64,000 nt of DNA, taken from NCBI GenBank assembly GCA_050949085.1, contig JBMNFB010000011.1, positions 124,001-188,000 of the forward strand. The letters are read 5' to 3'. The position numbers and the translations under genes are program-made. Every line of letters begins with the position of its first letter. The stretch's first letter is position 1. Source of the stretch: JBMNFB01 sp050949085 (GTDB taxonomy: Bacteria > Bacillota > UBA994 > UBA5500). Below, piece after piece: positions 8,660 through 17,285 of the stretch. The notes beneath the pieces are model-generated. The model was not told where the DNA came from. It ran no database searches and saw only the letters and a list, made by a program, of their open reading frames with translations.

Positions 8660-9598
8660 ATGCGCATTCTCGTCGCACACAATGCCAGCGCCGAGCATCT
8701 GGCCCAGATTCGGCAGGCTGCGCCCCAGGCAGAGGTGATTGTCGCTCGCGAAGCCGAGCTGGTCGCCGAGGAGATGCCCCGGGCTAACATCATCTGGGGC
8801 AGCCGCTATCTGAACGAGCTGCTGCCCCAAGCCAAACAGCTGGACTTCATCCAGGTTTCTTCCGCCGGGGTTGACCGTCTGCTCACCCCTGAGCTGCTCC
8901 AGCACCCGGCGCAGCTGGTCAACGCCCGCGGCATCCACGGAGCCACCATCGCCGAGCACGTCTTCATGTTGATGCTCGCCCTGGCCAGGGACCTCCCTAC
9001 GGTCGGGAAGGCGCAAGCGAGGCACGAATGGGTCCGTACCGCACCGGCAATGCTGGCGGGGGCCACTCTGGGCATCATCGGCTACGGCAGCATTGGCCAG
9101 GCCATCGCCCGCCGCGCCAAGGCCTTTGATATGCAGGTGATCGGACTACGACGCAGTGTTCAGAGCGACCCCTACGCAGATCGAATGGTAGACAATTCGG
9201 GATTGCAGGAGCTGCTCCAGGCCAGCGACTTTGTCGTGCTGGCTACGCCGCTTACCCCCGAGACCCATCATCTGCTCGGCGCCGCCCAGCTGGCGCAGAT
9301 GAAGCCGACCGCCTACCTGATCAACATCGCTCGCGGCCCAGTCGTGGATGAGGTAGCTCTGATCAAAGCGCTACAGGCAGGGCAGATCGCCGGAGCCGGG
9401 TTGGACGTCTTTGTTACCGAACCATTGCCGGCTGATAGCCCCCTGTGGGATTTGCCCAATGTGCTGGTCACGCCCCACATGGCTGGCCACATGCCCGATT
9501 ATGATGAACGGGTAATAGCCATCTTTCTGGAGAACCTGCGGCGCTACCAGCAAGGGCAACCGCTGATCAACGTGGTTGACAAACAGGCCGGTTACTAA
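8660..9598 (+). CDS. D-isomer specific 2-hydroxyacid dehydrogenase
   Basis: This 312-residue NAD(P)-dependent oxidoreductase has the Rossmann motif LGIIGYGSIGQAIARRAKAF, the NIARGPVVDE segment with the substrate-binding Arg, an acidic GAGLDVFVTEPLP segment and the catalytic His in VTPHMAGHMPDY. It reduces 2-oxoacids or oxidises D-2-hydroxyacids; the substrate cannot be told from sequence. AAGGGAG lies 9 bases before the ATG. It follows the M28 gene by 38 bases and may share its transcript. Confidence 0.9.
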   Translation: MRILVAHNASAEHLAQIRQAAPQAEVIVAREAELVAEEMPRANIIWGSRYLNELLPQAKQLDFIQVSSAGVDRLLTPELLQHPAQLVNARGIHGATIAEHVFMLMLALARDLPTVGKAQARHEWVRTAPAMLAGATLGIIGYGSIGQAIARRAKAFDMQVIGLRRSVQSDPYADRMVDNSGLQELLQASDFVVLATPLTPETHHLLGAAQLAQMKPTAYLINIARGPVVDEVALIKALQAGQIAGAGLDVFVTEPLPADSPLWDLPNVLVTPHMAGHMPDYDERVIAIFLENLRRYQQGQPLINVVDKQAGY

Positions 9599-9708
9599 GC
9601 CCGGCAAGCCGACTTTTTCCTGCAATATTTCCCGGGAAATTGTCGAATGCAGGTAGGGATCTGGCATGCGTCACTCCACATATTTTCTGAGTGTTTTGCT
9701 GGGAGTTG

Positions 9709-9717
9709 TGTTATACT
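9709..9717 (+). promoter_or_regulatory. Extended -10 promoter for the DUF1858 gene
   Basis: TGTTATACT is an extended -10 element (TG, one base, TATACT) 36 bases before the start of the DUF1858 gene. No good -35 box is seen, which is common for extended -10 promoters. Confidence 0.5.
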
Positions 9718-9752
9718 GTTGGTGAATCCGTTGTCAAAGGAGGTTCACTGGG

Positions 9753-9962
9753 ATGAAAATAACGAAGGATATGGGCATTCACGACGCCGTTCAGAAGTAT
9801 CCTGAGACGGTGCCAGTCTTCTTCAAACATGGCATGGGCTGCCTCGGTTGTGCTGCCGCCCGCTTCGAGTCCATCGAGCAGGGTGCCATGGCCCATGGCA
9901 TCGACGTCGATGCCCTGATCGAGGATCTGAACAAAGTGGTGGCTGAGAAGGAAGAGAAATAG
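9753..9962 (+). CDS. DUF1858 domain protein (hybrid-cluster-protein-associated redox disulfide domain)
   Basis: This 69-residue single-domain protein has the family core: KITKDMGIHDAVQKYPETVPVFFKHGMGCLGCAAA, in which the C-x2-C pair (GCLGC) is the putative redox or metal-binding disulfide. Members are common in anaerobes, free-standing or fused to iron-sulfur proteins; the molecular role is unknown. AAAGGAGG lies 9 bases before the ATG. It is monocistronic, with its own extended -10 promoter and a strong terminator. Confidence 0.88.
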   Translation: MKITKDMGIHDAVQKYPETVPVFFKHGMGCLGCAAARFESIEQGAMAHGIDVDALIEDLNKVVAEKEEK

Positions 9963-9967
9963 GCAAA

Positions 9968-9998
9968 CAAAAAGCTCACCCTCGCGGTGAGCTTTTTT
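9968..9998. terminator. Bidirectional rho-independent terminator
   Basis: The stem AAAAAGCTCACC/GGTGAGCTTTTTT with a short CTCGC loop lies between the convergent DUF1858 gene and the 3D-domain gene; both strands end in T runs. Confidence 0.9.
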
Positions 9999-10006
9999 GT
10001 CTTCGT

Positions 10007-10951
10007 TTACGGTTCCAGAAGGTAGACTTTCATATTGCGCCGACCGAAGGCAACGCACTCGCTGAACGTGCTCATATAGATATCGATCTTGTTGCCCTTG
10101 ATGGCACTGCCGGTATCCATCGCCTCATAGACGCCCGAGTATTTCTTGCCGACGGCATCCAGCCCTTCCACATACACGAGGCTGCCCATCGGGATCACCC
10201 GCGGATCGACAGCGATAGTCTTGCCTGCCTCCGCTGGCTTGCCGCTGCTGGTCTTGCCAGCCCAGGGGTCATCCGGCAGCCCGGTGGCCGGGTCAATATC
10301 CGAAGTGTAAGCAGAGGCGTTGACGATTAACTCTTTGCTATAGCGAAAGGTACGCCCGCCGCGCGAGAGGGTAGCGATGATTCCTTCCTCTACCACCCGG
10401 TCCCGCTTCTGGATCAGCTCGACGGTAGACACCAGCTCGCGGCTGATCTCTACACCGTCCTCCAGAATCACTTCATAGGTCTTTAGCAGCTTACCATTGA
10501 CGCCATGCGTAGTTTCTCTCTCCTGCCCCCGCATGAGCGCCCGGCTCGGCACCCGCACCGTGCGGTACGGCACAACCACTTCCTCCTGCACAGCCCTCTG
10601 TTCCACGCGCACTAACCCGATTTCCATGTTATCGACGACCGGGTCGCCGGCGTCCGGTTCAATGCGATCGCGCGGGCCAACCGTGATCCCTGCATCCCGC
10701 ACAGCTTCCTCAACCGTGCGGGCGCTGGTCCAGACGCTGCGCCGCTGGCCGTCGGCCAGCAGATTCACCCGTTGGGCATAGACGATTTCATCGAGCACAT
10801 CCCTCGGCGAGGGCATCGTTATACCGAGCAATCCGGCAGTTGAAGCTTTCATAGTCAGCTCAGGCTGGTCGGCACCTGAGATCAGGGCTGAAATTACGGC
10901 AGAGACTGCAACTAGAGCCACCAGGAGGAGGGGCATCTTTAATTGTCGCAT
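10007..10951 (-). CDS. 3D domain protein with G5/DUF348 domains (YabE-like cell-wall protein)
   Basis: This 314-residue exported protein begins with a signal or anchor helix (about residues 6-25, LLLVALVAVSAVISALI). A DUF348-like ubiquitin-fold segment (about 55-110, ADGQRRSVWTSARTVEEAVRDAG) follows, then a G5-type stretch (about 112-190, EEVVVPYRTVRV...RVVEEGI). The C-terminal 3D (double-psi barrel) domain carries the three conserved aspartates in AVDPRVIPMGSLVYV, YEAMDTGSAIKG and KIDIYM. These proteins resemble resuscitation-promoting-factor-like peptidoglycan hydrolases of Bacillota, so a lytic role in the wall is likely but not proven here. GAAAGGAGG lies 5 bases before the ATG. Confidence 0.88.
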   Translation of the reverse strand: MRQLKMPLLLVALVAVSAVISALISGADQPELTMKASTAGLLGITMPSPRDVLDEIVYAQRVNLLADGQRRSVWTSARTVEEAVRDAGITVGPRDRIEPDAGDPVVDNMEIGLVRVEQRAVQEEVVVPYRTVRVPSRALMRGQERETTHGVNGKLLKTYEVILEDGVEISRELVSTVELIQKRDRVVEEGIIATLSRGGRTFRYSKELIVNASAYTSDIDPATGLPDDPWAGKTSSGKPAEAGKTIAVDPRVIPMGSLVYVEGLDAVGKKYSGVYEAMDTGSAIKGNKIDIYMSTFSECVAFGRRNMKVYLLEP

Positions 10952-11132
10952 GATTGCCTCCTTTCTTCCATCTGCGCGAACATTATAGTTCAGCTCCCGC
11001 AGACAGTCAAATTGGCATCTATCCTCCTAGTCTAACCAGACATCAAACCCCTATACCATCTCTACTAGCTTATACGCCCCAAGAGTCATAACTTGCCTGC
11101 CAATTAAAGGGGCCGATGCTTTTTGTTCTAGC

Positions 11133-11846
11133 CTAGCTCCTGCCCGCTAATCTCACCGGAATTCGCCTCCCAAGGCTGATGCTAAGGGGCAAATTCACTT
11201 CAGTGGCAAAGCCCCAGAAGCTCACCCCGCGGCCTGCGGCCTGCTCGGCCATAGCGACAAACTCCGGATCGATCGCCTTGTTGAGCTCGATCTCCTCTGC
11301 CCAGGGCATCTGCGCGATCAGCACGACGCTGGCCTGACAACCTTTCTCCAAAGATTGCTCCAACTCCTGCAGATGGCGCCGCGCCCGGCTGGATGGAGCA
11401 TCAGGAAAGCGGGCAACGCCTCGGCTGAAATCGGCGGCCGACTTCACTTCCACCAGGCAGGGCGGCCCTTCGTCAGCCCAGAAGGCAAAATCCAGGCGGC
11501 TCTTGCCCAGCCGATACTCAGGCTTAACCTGACTAAAGCGCCGCAGCTCGGCAATGGCGCCCTCCTTCCAGGCCGCCAGTAGCAGCTTCCCGGGAAGCTG
11601 GGCGTCCACAACCACCGGCCCCAAGGCGGTCTCAATAGCGAGCAGATCAAACCTGGTCTTGCGCTTCGCCCCATCCCGACGGATCACCCAGCAGGGGCGG
11701 TGGGGCTCCAGCACGCTGGTTAATCTCCCTGAGTTGGGCAGGTGGGCCAGCTCCACTAGCCCCTCGATCAGCACCTGCACGACAAAACGATTGACCCTGC
11801 CCAGAAAAACGGCCGGCTGCGGCATCTCATGGAAAATCAGGCTCAT
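11133..11846 (-). CDS. sfsA: DNA/RNA nuclease SfsA
   Basis: This 237-residue SfsA-family protein has an OB-fold-like N-terminus (FLGRVNRFVVQV...HLPNSGRL) and a PD-(D/E)xK-like nuclease core, with SRLDFAFW and PPCLVEVKSA holding the E-x-K pair, and FPDAPSSRARRHLQEL. E. coli SfsA was first described as a sugar-fermentation stimulator and later as a nucleic-acid binder/nuclease. It is divergent from the asparaginase gene. About 180 bases of gene-free sequence lie between it and the 3D-domain gene, with no clear terminator. Confidence 0.92.
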   Translation of the reverse strand: MSLIFHEMPQPAVFLGRVNRFVVQVLIEGLVELAHLPNSGRLTSVLEPHRPCWVIRRDGAKRKTRFDLLAIETALGPVVVDAQLPGKLLLAAWKEGAIAELRRFSQVKPEYRLGKSRLDFAFWADEGPPCLVEVKSAADFSRGVARFPDAPSSRARRHLQELEQSLEKGCQASVVLIAQMPWAEEIELNKAIDPEFVAMAEQAAGRGVSFWGFATEVNLPLSISLGRRIPVRLAGRS

Positions 11847-11971
11847 CTCTCTCCCCCGTCATCTGAATGGAAATTTGTCGCTCTTTTCAGCAGCAGGAAA
11901 AACCACTATCATGGATAAGTTGTACTGAGTACAAAAGCATGAAGTCTCGCAGCAGATACAGGAAGGGAGCA

Positions 11972-12988
11972 ATGCACGTGTCTGAAAGACTGGTCGAACT
12001 GACCCGCGGTAACCTCGTTGAAAGCGTCCATTTCGGCGACCTGGCAGTTGTCGATGCCAGTGGCAGATTGCTCTACTCTGTCGGCAGCCCGGAAGAAAAA
12101 GTCGCCTTCATTCGCTCGTCATCCAAACCCATTCAGGCTATTCCGGTTGTGCAGAGCGGGGCGGTTGACCACTTTGGCCTGACAGAACAGGAGATGGCCG
12201 TTTTCTGCGCCTCCCACAGTGCTGAGCAAGTCCATATCGATGCGGTGCTCAGCATTCTGCAGAAGATCGGACTGCCCCAGGGCGCCTTGCAGTGCGGTCG
12301 CCACATGCCGTTTGACAAAACGATGTCGCAGCAACTGATCCTCAGCGGCGAAGAGCCTTCAGAGGTGCACTGCAACTGCTCCGGCAAGCATTCCGGGATG
12401 CTGACACTAGCCCAGCACATGGGCTGGGATATCAGCGACTATCTGGCAGTTGAGCACCCGGTCCAGCAGGCGATGCGAGCAGCCATGGCCCAATTTGCCG
12501 GGCTCGAGCCCGATCAGATCGAGATCGGCGTCGATGGTTGCGGCGCTCCAGTCTTCGGCCTCTCGGTCTACCACATGGCCCGGTCCTGGGCACAGCTGGT
12601 TGACCCCAGCCGTCTGCCAGAGGACACCCAGAGTGCAGCGCAGCGGATCACCGCGGCCATGACCGCCTACCCGCAGATGGTCGCCGGCAGCGGGCGCCTC
12701 TGCACGAACCTGATGACCCACCTCAACGGACGTGTTGTTGCCAAGAGCGGAGCCGAGGGAGTCTACTGCATTGGCCTCCTCAACAAGGGTATCGGCCTGG
12801 CGGTGAAGATTCAGGATGGGAACGGACGCGCCACCGGCCCGGCCATGATCGAGGCGCTGCGCCAGATGGGCGAGCTAACCGATGCAGACCTGGAGAACCT
12901 GGCCAACCACTATCGGCCACCCCTCTACAACCATCGGCGCGACACCATCGGCGAGAGCCGCCCGGTGTTCAAACTGCGCGCCCACTAA
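11972..12988 (+). CDS. L-asparaginase II family protein
   Basis: This 338-residue protein belongs to the Asparaginase_II family (rhizobial AnsA-type, unrelated to E. coli AnsB). Hallmarks are RLVELTRGNLVESVHFG at the N-terminus, FIRSSSKPIQAIP, CASHSAEQVH, HCNCSGKHSGML with the cysteines seen in this family, and GVDGCGAPVF. It hydrolyses asparagine to aspartate and ammonia. The frame opens at 11867, but the ATG at 11972 has AGGAAGGGAG 2-10 bases upstream and starts the conserved domain, so it was chosen. It is divergent from sfsA, with a terminator just after the stop. Confidence 0.9.
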   Translation: MHVSERLVELTRGNLVESVHFGDLAVVDASGRLLYSVGSPEEKVAFIRSSSKPIQAIPVVQSGAVDHFGLTEQEMAVFCASHSAEQVHIDAVLSILQKIGLPQGALQCGRHMPFDKTMSQQLILSGEEPSEVHCNCSGKHSGMLTLAQHMGWDISDYLAVEHPVQQAMRAAMAQFAGLEPDQIEIGVDGCGAPVFGLSVYHMARSWAQLVDPSRLPEDTQSAAQRITAAMTAYPQMVAGSGRLCTNLMTHLNGRVVAKSGAEGVYCIGLLNKGIGLAVKIQDGNGRATGPAMIEALRQMGELTDADLENLANHYRPPLYNHRRDTIGESRPVFKLRAH

Positions 12989-13009
12989 AATACAGAGAAA
13001 CCCAGATCG

Positions 13010-13034
13010 CCTGGAGTCCGCCTGGACTCCAGGT
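13010..13034 (+). terminator. Rho-independent terminator of the asparaginase gene
   Basis: The 11-bp stem CCTGGAGTCCG/CCTGGACTCCAGG is followed by TTTCTTACTTTTC, 22 bases after the asparaginase stop. Confidence 0.75.
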
Positions 13035-13071
13035 TTCTTACTTTTCTCCCCTCCGGTGCCTTGAGTATAAC

Positions 13072-13101
13072 AAAAGGGAGCCGGCGAAAAAACCGACTCC
13101 C
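13072..13101 (-). terminator. Rho-independent terminator of the DUF4097 operon
   Basis: On the minus strand GGGAGTCGG pairs with CCGGCTCCC across a T-rich loop and is followed by TTTTGTTA, about 20 bases beyond the stop of the downstream DUF4097 gene. Confidence 0.8.
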
Positions 13102-13122
13102 CTGGACGCAAGCCTTATCCGC

Positions 13123-14295
13123 TTAGCGGATTATCGTGATACTGCCGTTGCCGCTCTCGGCCCGGATTTCAGCCTTTTTCGCTGCATCCGCATACCCGGC
13201 GGTAGCGCCTTTCACCTGTCTGCGCTCCTTTGTCTCGGCCACAAAGTCAGGCAGGTCAACGCGGATTGAGCCGCGGCTGCTCAGCGCTTCCACCTGGTAG
13301 CCGACGTCGCTTTCCTGGGGCAGCTCCAGCCGGACTGACCCGTTCCGCGTCGCCAGGGCGATCTGGCCAGATCGGGCCTGCCGCAGCTTGCACCTGACAG
13401 CGCCGTTCGTCGTCCCCGCCTTTAGCTCCGCCACATCAGCATCAAGCCGGATGGAACCATTGCGGGAATCTAGCTCCAGCCGTTCGGCCGAACCTCCCTC
13501 GAAAGTGATGGAGCCATTCCTGGTGGATACGATCATGTCCTTGGCCTGAACATCGTGCAGGCGCAGCGAACCGTTCCTGGAGTCTACCGTGCCTGAAGCC
13601 TGCAGGCCATCAAGCGAGACCCTGCCATTCCTGCTATGTAGCTCAACCGCTAGCGGCAGATCAGCCGGCAAGGTGAACTCGCCAGAAACCACTCCTCTGA
13701 GCTCCGCATCAACTGTCAGGCTGATCACCAATGCATGGCCATCGCGGCTCTGCTCCAGATGGACGTGACGCTCCACCAGCTGCTGGGCCTCTTCCTCGTT
13801 TGCGGCATGGACCCTGCTGTTAATCGTAACGCCCACCCGGTTGCCCTCGGCCGGCAGCAGATTGATATTCCCATTCTTGGTCTGTACAGCAAGGCGCAGG
13901 GTCTTGATATCGGCCGTCAGCTCTATATCTTCCCGCTGGGTGACCTGATGGCGAGGTCCGCCCCAATCCCCAAGGCCAAACATGCGGCCCCACTCGAACT
14001 TGGAAAAATCAATCTCGGCCAGCGCCTTCTGCACTTCCTTCATGGCCTCATTGACAGCCTCGCCGACCTCCGCGGACACGCCCTGCATTGCCTCCTGCAC
14101 ATCACGCTGCACCTCAGCGTTAATCTGCTCGACATCAACCTCTTCCGCTTCGTCCGCCTCCACCTCTACCTCAGGTTCAGGAGCAGGCGTTGCTGCAGGG
14201 GCAGCGCTGAGGGCCCGCAGCAGCTGCAAGGCCTCCTCATACTTGATAACCCCATCCTCCAACATCTTCAGCACTCTTACCTTCTCATCAGACAT
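13123..14295 (-). CDS. DUF4097 beta-helix repeat protein with SHOCT-like N-terminus (second copy)
   Basis: This 390-residue protein has an N-terminal helical hairpin of about 30 residues (VRVLKMLEDGVIKYEEALQLLRAL), as in YvlB/LiaX-type proteins. A Pro/Glu-rich acidic linker follows (about 30-60), then a helical stretch to about 95. The rest is a right-handed repeat of short beta strands, each ending in an S/T-R-N-G or S-x-N-G-S turn (SRNGRVSLDG, SRNGSLRLHD, TRNGSITFEG, SRNGSIRLDA, TNGAVRC, TRNGSVRLE). No signal peptide is seen. YvlB/LiaX relatives respond to cell-envelope stress in other Bacillota; here that role is inferred. The start overlaps the upstream paralogue by 8 bases, giving translational coupling. 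Confidence 0.8.
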   Translation of the reverse strand: MSDEKVRVLKMLEDGVIKYEEALQLLRALSAAPAATPAPEPEVEVEADEAEEVDVEQINAEVQRDVQEAMQGVSAEVGEAVNEAMKEVQKALAEIDFSKFEWGRMFGLGDWGGPRHQVTQREDIELTADIKTLRLAVQTKNGNINLLPAEGNRVGVTINSRVHAANEEEAQQLVERHVHLEQSRDGHALVISLTVDAELRGVVSGEFTLPADLPLAVELHSRNGRVSLDGLQASGTVDSRNGSLRLHDVQAKDMIVSTRNGSITFEGGSAERLELDSRNGSIRLDADVAELKAGTTNGAVRCKLRQARSGQIALATRNGSVRLELPQESDVGYQVEALSSRGSIRVDLPDFVAETKERRQVKGATAGYADAAKKAEIRAESGNGSITIIR

Positions 14296-15436
14296 CTTCC
14301 TGGCCTCCCTTCACTGCGTTAATCCGAATCGAACCCGAAACCGTCCGGGCAACCACTTGCTGCACCATTGGCTGCCTATCCCAGCCATCAGTGCCGGCGA
14401 CCACACTGCGCCTGCGGCGCGGCCGCTTTTCATCATCCGCCAGCTCTAGGCCTGGCAAGTCGACCCTTACTCTCCCGGCCATTGCTGACGCATCGACGTG
14501 ATAGCCGATCCGCTCATCGGCAGGCAGCTGCACATCCAGCGACCCATTGACGCTATGCAGGTCAAGGCGCGTGCTGCCAGGCTGCAGAATCGTAACATCG
14601 ATACTGCCGTTGGACGTCCGCCCCTTGACCTCCTGTGCCTGACAGCTGGCCACAATCCGCCCGTTAACCGCACTCACATCCAGCTTTTCTACGTCCAGAT
14701 CCTCCGCCAGCACCTTGCCGTTTACCGTCTTCAACAGCCAGTCGGCCCCCTTCAGCCCTGTCGCCTCGATGCTGCCATTGGTCCCGGAGACATTCAGCGT
14801 CAGATCTGCTCGCACCGGAAGCCAGAGCTTGATGTCCACCGCCGCATTCTGGCCAAAAAGGCGCCGCGACTGGAGACTGAGCTGATCCTCGCCCGTGTTC
14901 ACCGATATCAGCTGCTCAGCCAGCGCCTCGGCTGCCCCTTCGTCCCTGGTGCGGAACTTGATGCGCAGCTTGAGGCGCCACTGATCGTCACTGCTGGGCA
15001 AGAGCGAAATATGGCCGTTGGTATTCTGGATACTCACAGTCGGTGCCGAGGCAGAGAAGGTACCGCTGAACTCCCGCTCAAAGGAAAACTGCTTACCGAC
15101 GCCGACGCCGCTCAGTCCCAGCCCCTCCAGAGACTGCTGCAGCGACTGCTCAATGGTGCGCGGCAAATCCGAAAGGGCCCGCGCTTCTGCCATCGCCCGC
15201 CGCACATTCCGTGTCGCTGAGCGAACCTCGTCCTTTACCCGCTGCCGCGCCCGTCGCTCCTCCTCGCGGACCAGGCGCTGCATACGCTCAGCGCGGCTGC
15301 GCTCTCGTTCTGCCGGCGGAGCCTGCGGCGCCGGGCGCCCGGCAGCGTTCAGCGCACTCAGCAACTCCGCCGCTTGCTCGGCGTTGATCTTCCCTTCCTC
15401 CAGCATCTTCAGTACCGCCAACTGTTCTCGTGCCAT
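14288..15436 (-). CDS. DUF4097 beta-helix repeat protein with SHOCT-like N-terminus (first copy)
   Basis: This 382-residue paralogue of the next gene has an N-terminal helical hairpin (REQLAVLKMLEEGKINAEQAAELLSAL), an Arg/Glu-rich helical linker (about 35-85) and then DUF4097 strand repeats with turns such as NTNGHISLLP, GTNGSIEATG, TVNGKVLAED, AVNGRIVAS, TSNGSID and SVNGSLDV. The frame opens at 15487, but the ATG at 15436 follows AAGGAGGTGTGAAA and begins the conserved hairpin. Transcribed first, it is coupled to the second paralogue. The pair looks like a gene duplication with strong divergence. Confidence 0.8.
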   Translation of the reverse strand: MAREQLAVLKMLEEGKINAEQAAELLSALNAAGRPAPQAPPAERERSRAERMQRLVREEERRARQRVKDEVRSATRNVRRAMAEARALSDLPRTIEQSLQQSLEGLGLSGVGVGKQFSFEREFSGTFSASAPTVSIQNTNGHISLLPSSDDQWRLKLRIKFRTRDEGAAEALAEQLISVNTGEDQLSLQSRRLFGQNAAVDIKLWLPVRADLTLNVSGTNGSIEATGLKGADWLLKTVNGKVLAEDLDVEKLDVSAVNGRIVASCQAQEVKGRTSNGSIDVTILQPGSTRLDLHSVNGSLDVQLPADERIGYHVDASAMAGRVRVDLPGLELADDEKRPRRRRSVVAGTDGWDRQPMVQQVVARTVSGSIRINAVKGGQEDV

Positions 15437-15582
15437 TTTCACACCTCCTTCACTTATGAGGTTAGTGCAGGGCCTTGGCAATGTCAATACTATAGCTTAA
15501 TAAATTTAAGGGGCGACCCCAGCCACCCAAAGGTCCGACATTCGCTTTGACATGGTCGCGCTGAGCCGACTGAAGAAAACAC

Positions 15583-15608
15583 AAAAGCCTGCCGTATTGG
15601 CAGGCTTT
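15583..15608 (-). terminator. Rho-independent terminator of the ferredoxin gene
   Basis: On the minus strand AAAGCCTGCC pairs with GGCAGGCTTTT around a short loop and is followed by GTGTTTTCTTC. Confidence 0.85.
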
Positions 15609-15625
15609 CATGGATTACGATCTAT

Positions 15626-15793
15626 TTACGCCGGGTTCGGTGCCCCCACTGGGCAAACGGCTGCACATGCACCGCAATCGATGCACTTCTCAGGATCAAT
15701 CACATAGATCTCACCTTCTGTGATGGCGTCCACCGGGCACTCTGGCTGGCAAGCCCCACAAGCGATGCAATCCTTGTTAATCTTGTATGCCAT
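15626..15793 (-). CDS. 2[4Fe-4S] ferredoxin
   Basis: This 55-residue clostridial-type ferredoxin starts MAYKINKDCIACGACQPEC and ends CAAVCPVGAPNPA. Two C-x2-C-x2-C-x3-C-P motifs (CIACGACQPECP at 9-20 and CIDCGACAAVCP at 37-48) bind two [4Fe-4S] clusters. It carries low-potential electrons in anaerobic metabolism. GAGGAGGTGAAGCTG precedes the ATG and a terminator follows. On the minus strand a TATAAT box sits at 15861-15866, about 70 bases upstream, and could be the -10 element. It is monocistronic. Confidence 0.97.
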   Translation of the reverse strand: MAYKINKDCIACGACQPECPVDAITEGEIYVIDPEKCIDCGACAAVCPVGAPNPA

Positions 15794-15889
15794 CAGCTTC
15801 ACCTCCTCTCACAGCTTACCGAAACGAAGCGAACTTCGATTCTGCTCCAATCCCAAAAACATTATAACTGAAAAGACACCATTCGACCA

Positions 15890-16438
15890 CTAGTAACCGA
15901 TGACGAGAAAACTGCGCAAACCTTGATATAGCTTCTTCACGTTGTAGAGCTGATCCAAGGTGCTGCTGAATATCTTGTCACTACTGCCCTGGCTAGAGAC
16001 CTTCTCATAAGGGATCAGCAGAATAGCGTGGTCAATCAGGCTTGATTCGGCAAATTTGCAGACGTCGCGCCAGACGTTGAAATGCTTGCCCTTCTCGATC
16101 TCCAGGGCTGCCTGCAGGACAGGATGGTAGAAGTCGATTTCAAAATCTGACTGAGAAGAGAATAACCCCGGGACCTCCCGGTGGGTAACACCATGCCAGA
16201 AACCCAGCGCTTCCAGCGATGCCTTCAGCAGCCTCTCCACATCGAGACTGCGCGTATAGCGCCCCTCCCGCAGGACGTAGAGTTGATCCTGTTGCGCTCG
16301 AATCAGGCTGGCCAGTTGCTCGTGCAGCGGATTCAGCTCTTCCAGATGGACATATTCTGACGCAGGATAGACGGCTGGCATCGGCGCGCTCCCCCCCCAC
16401 CTGCTGCCCGGCGGCAGCAGCAAGGTTTGCCTTGACAA
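15890..16438 (-). CDS. Hypothetical protein with nuclease-like ExEK motif
   Basis: I do not recognise this family. The segment SDFEIDFYHPVLQAALEIEKGKHFNVWRD (about residues 95-123) has the spacing of a PD-(D/E)xK nuclease core (Asp, then E-x-E-K), which suggests a restriction-like fold. The rest is mixed helix and strand, with no signal peptide. The best start is the ATG at 16381, with GGGGGGGAG five bases upstream. The Shine-Dalgarno is part of an 8-G run (minus strand). Upstream in another frame, 16469-16392 encodes a protein-like segment (TLGKAIEFVKANLAAAAG) that would join this frame if the run had seven Gs. Confidence 0.5.
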   Translation of the reverse strand: MSRQTLLLPPGSRWGGSAPMPAVYPASEYVHLEELNPLHEQLASLIRAQQDQLYVLREGRYTRSLDVERLLKASLEALGFWHGVTHREVPGLFSSQSDFEIDFYHPVLQAALEIEKGKHFNVWRDVCKFAESSLIDHAILLIPYEKVSSQGSSDKIFSSTLDQLYNVKKLYQGLRSFLVIGY

Positions 16439-16517
16439 ATTCTATCGCTTTACCTAGTGTAAATGCCAAACAGCAGTCCTATTCCAGATGGAGCCCTGAG
16501 GAAAAACCGGCAAGGAA

Positions 16518-17285
16518 GTGATATCATTGGCCGACCAGATAGGTAAACTGTTGGAACTGGGTCTGTACGCAGGCCGCCTGCTCCTGGAAAATGGCGCAGA
16601 GATCTATCGCGTGGAGGACACCATCCACCGCATGCTCATGGCTTCTGGGGCAGACGAGGTCTCAGTCATCGTCACACCAACCGCGATCCACCTTTCCGTC
16701 TGCAAAGATGAAGCCAGGGGCAGCCAGGTGAGGCGGATCCACCAGCGCTCCACTAACCTCGCCCGGGTATCGGCGATTAACAACCTGTCCCGCTCGCTGC
16801 GTCCGCGCGCAAGATCTCCAGAGTCGATTACAGCGGAGTTGAACCAGATTGAGCGCGACGTGACCGCCTATGCACCTTCGCTGCAGATCTTTGCGGCCGC
16901 AATCGGGGGGATGGCCTTCGCGGCGCTGTTCGGCGCCACCGGTTGGGAGTTGCCGGCCGCTGCCCTTGCCGGCCTCGCTGTTCAGATCGGCGTGCAGCTC
17001 CTGGGGCGCGTCGCCTGGCCCCGCCTGCTGCAGGATTTTGCCGGCGGTTTCCTGGCCGCTCTGACAGCCGTGGTATTATCGCAGCTCGTCCCGACTATAG
17101 ATTACAATAGAGTGATCGTCGGTGCCATCATCAGCCTGGTGCCCGGGGTTCTGCTGACCACCGGGGTACGCGATATGCTGGCCGGCGACCTGCTCTCTGG
17201 GACAATTCGCATGAGCGAAGCGCTCTTCGTCGCAGCTGCCATCGCTGCTGGAGTTGCCGTGGTTCTGGGATGGTGGGTCCGATGA
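16518..17285 (+). CDS. Threonine/serine exporter ThrE-like, N-terminal component (DUF1212)
   Basis: This 255-residue membrane protein has a cytoplasmic N-terminal domain (LENGAEIYRVEDTIHRML, VTPTAIHLSV) typical of DUF1212. Five hydrophobic segments follow from about residue 125 on (IFAAAIGGMAFAALFG, LAGLAVQIGVQLLG, GGFLAALTAVVLSQL, ISLVPGVLLTTGVRD, AALFVAAAIAAGVAVVLGW). Together with the next gene it matches the split ThrE transporter, which exports threonine and serine. GTG is the annotated start, but TTG at 16527 has better spacing from AAGGAAG. The stop overlaps the next start as ATGA. Confidence 0.85.
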   Translation: MISLADQIGKLLELGLYAGRLLLENGAEIYRVEDTIHRMLMASGADEVSVIVTPTAIHLSVCKDEARGSQVRRIHQRSTNLARVSAINNLSRSLRPRARSPESITAELNQIERDVTAYAPSLQIFAAAIGGMAFAALFGATGWELPAAALAGLAVQIGVQLLGRVAWPRLLQDFAGGFLAALTAVVLSQLVPTIDYNRVIVGAIISLVPGVLLTTGVRDMLAGDLLSGTIRMSEALFVAAAIAAGVAVVLGWWVR

